Source: Bacteroidaceae bacterium (GTDB lineage Bacteria; Bacteroidota; Bacteroidia; Bacteroidales; Bacteroidaceae). Taken from it: a stretch of DNA of 39,627 nucleotides. The stretch covers positions 1 through 39,627 of the forward strand of contig JAGCPD010000024.1 of assembly GCA_017645305.1 (NCBI GenBank), given 5' to 3'. This document shows, one piece after another, positions 39,461 to 39,627 of this stretch. Each line of letters begins with the position of its first letter. The first letter of the stretch is position 1. The position numbers and the translations under genes were made by a program. Below the pieces are notes generated by a model that had not been told where the DNA came from, searched no databases, and saw only the letters and a program-made list of their open reading frames with translations.

Positions 39461-39479
39461 AATTGAAAAGGTTTTAGTT

Positions 39480-39627
39480 TTTTCTGTACATTTGCAGTCG
39501 AGAACAAAGTTTTTTCAGCGATGAGAAAGAGTGTAAGTAATATAACATCATTTAACGCGGAATACTTGCGTATGTCAGGTATTCTGCTATTACTTACTTA
39601 CTTACTATCCCTCTTAAACACTGAAAA
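39480..39627 (+). repeat. Direct repeat copy 2 (148 bp, reaches window end)
   Basis: Second copy of the element at 38542-38681, with four TTAC units (39590-39605). It carries the -7 box TACATTTG (39487-39494) with an ATTG 21 bases upstream of that box. It may extend beyond the window. Confidence 0.95.
39521..39627 (+). CDS. Short hydrophobic ORF in repeat copy 2 (partial, open at window end)
   Basis: Reads MRKSVSNITSFNAEYLRMSG, then ILLLLTYLLSLLNTE and remains open at the window end. The TTAC tetramers encode part of the hydrophobic run LLLLTYLLSLL, which looks like a membrane segment. Compared with copy 1 the frame continues past the repeat. The product may be a small membrane peptide or the start of a longer protein; its 3' end is not visible. 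Confidence 0.5.
   Translation, partial: MRKSVSNITSFNAEYLRMSGILLLLTYLLSLLNTE

Noticed and set aside
38542..39627. Integron-type attC sites around the toxin-antitoxin pair
   Set aside because: The repeats flank a toxin-antitoxin cassette as attC sites do, but I see no paired inverted core sites and no integrase; promoter and ORF conservation explain them better.

Overview
The window reads as a chromosomal segment of a Prevotella-like member of the Bacteroidales (phylum Bacteroidota). Supporting signs are promoters of the TTTG-N19-TAnnTTTG type (complete before cysS, the XRE gene and the U32 gene), the near absence of Shine-Dalgarno sequences, and Bacteroidota-typical families: a DUF2723 membrane protein, tandem FKBP isomerases, a fused GATase/dipeptidase, a Tat-exported ferredoxin-aldo/keto reductase and a very large modular secreted protein. 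No rRNA, tRNA, CRISPR array, transposase or integrase was found.

Layout. 1-2013: a small unknown ORF, a strong hairpin and cysS (minus). 2014-7001: an AT-rich accessory patch with palindrome-rich spacer DNA, an XRE regulator plus HNH protein pair (plus strand) behind a palindromic operator, a Schlafen/AlbA-type ATP-binding protein (minus), and a repeat-filled gene desert whose arrays have periods of 22, 33 and 11 bp. 7002-14818: a minus-strand housekeeping run, in transcription order an Lrp/AsnC regulator, the GATase-dipeptidase fusion, an M28 lipoprotein, sufE, dusB, the Tat aldo/keto reductase and an FMN-binding protein, followed by a PatB-type C-S lyase. 14950-17361: three FKBP-type prolyl isomerases. 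17480-24603 (plus): a sirtuin, a uridine-kinase-like protein and a 1555-residue secreted SGNH-hydrolase-like protein. 24632-30040 and on to 35773 (minus): queG-like, NodB deacetylase, the DUF2723 protein, then the group rRNA methyltransferase-like, S9 peptidase, purD, membrane protein, YqaA-type protein. 35889-38289: serine acetyltransferase and U32 peptidase. 38542-39627: a toxin-antitoxin pair between two near-identical direct repeats.

Working together: many minus-strand genes are packed with overlaps of a few bases, so they are probably co-transcribed. Peptide and amino-acid handling recurs (M28, M19/GATase, S9, U32, PatB, serine acetyltransferase, Lrp), as does sulfur/Fe-S and tRNA modification (sufE, dusB, queG).

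The most unusual signals are (1) a 140/148-bp duplicated element carrying a promoter-like box and a short hydrophobic ORF whose only coding substitutions are synonymous and whose TTAC repeat number differs, flanking the toxin-antitoxin pair; (2) the helically phased repeat arrays at 6405-6948; (3) heptamer tandem repeats that sit at gene borders and run into start and stop regions of several genes; and (4) a QueG-like protein that has lost the cysteines of its first Fe-S motif. Functions are read from motifs by eye; no database search was run.
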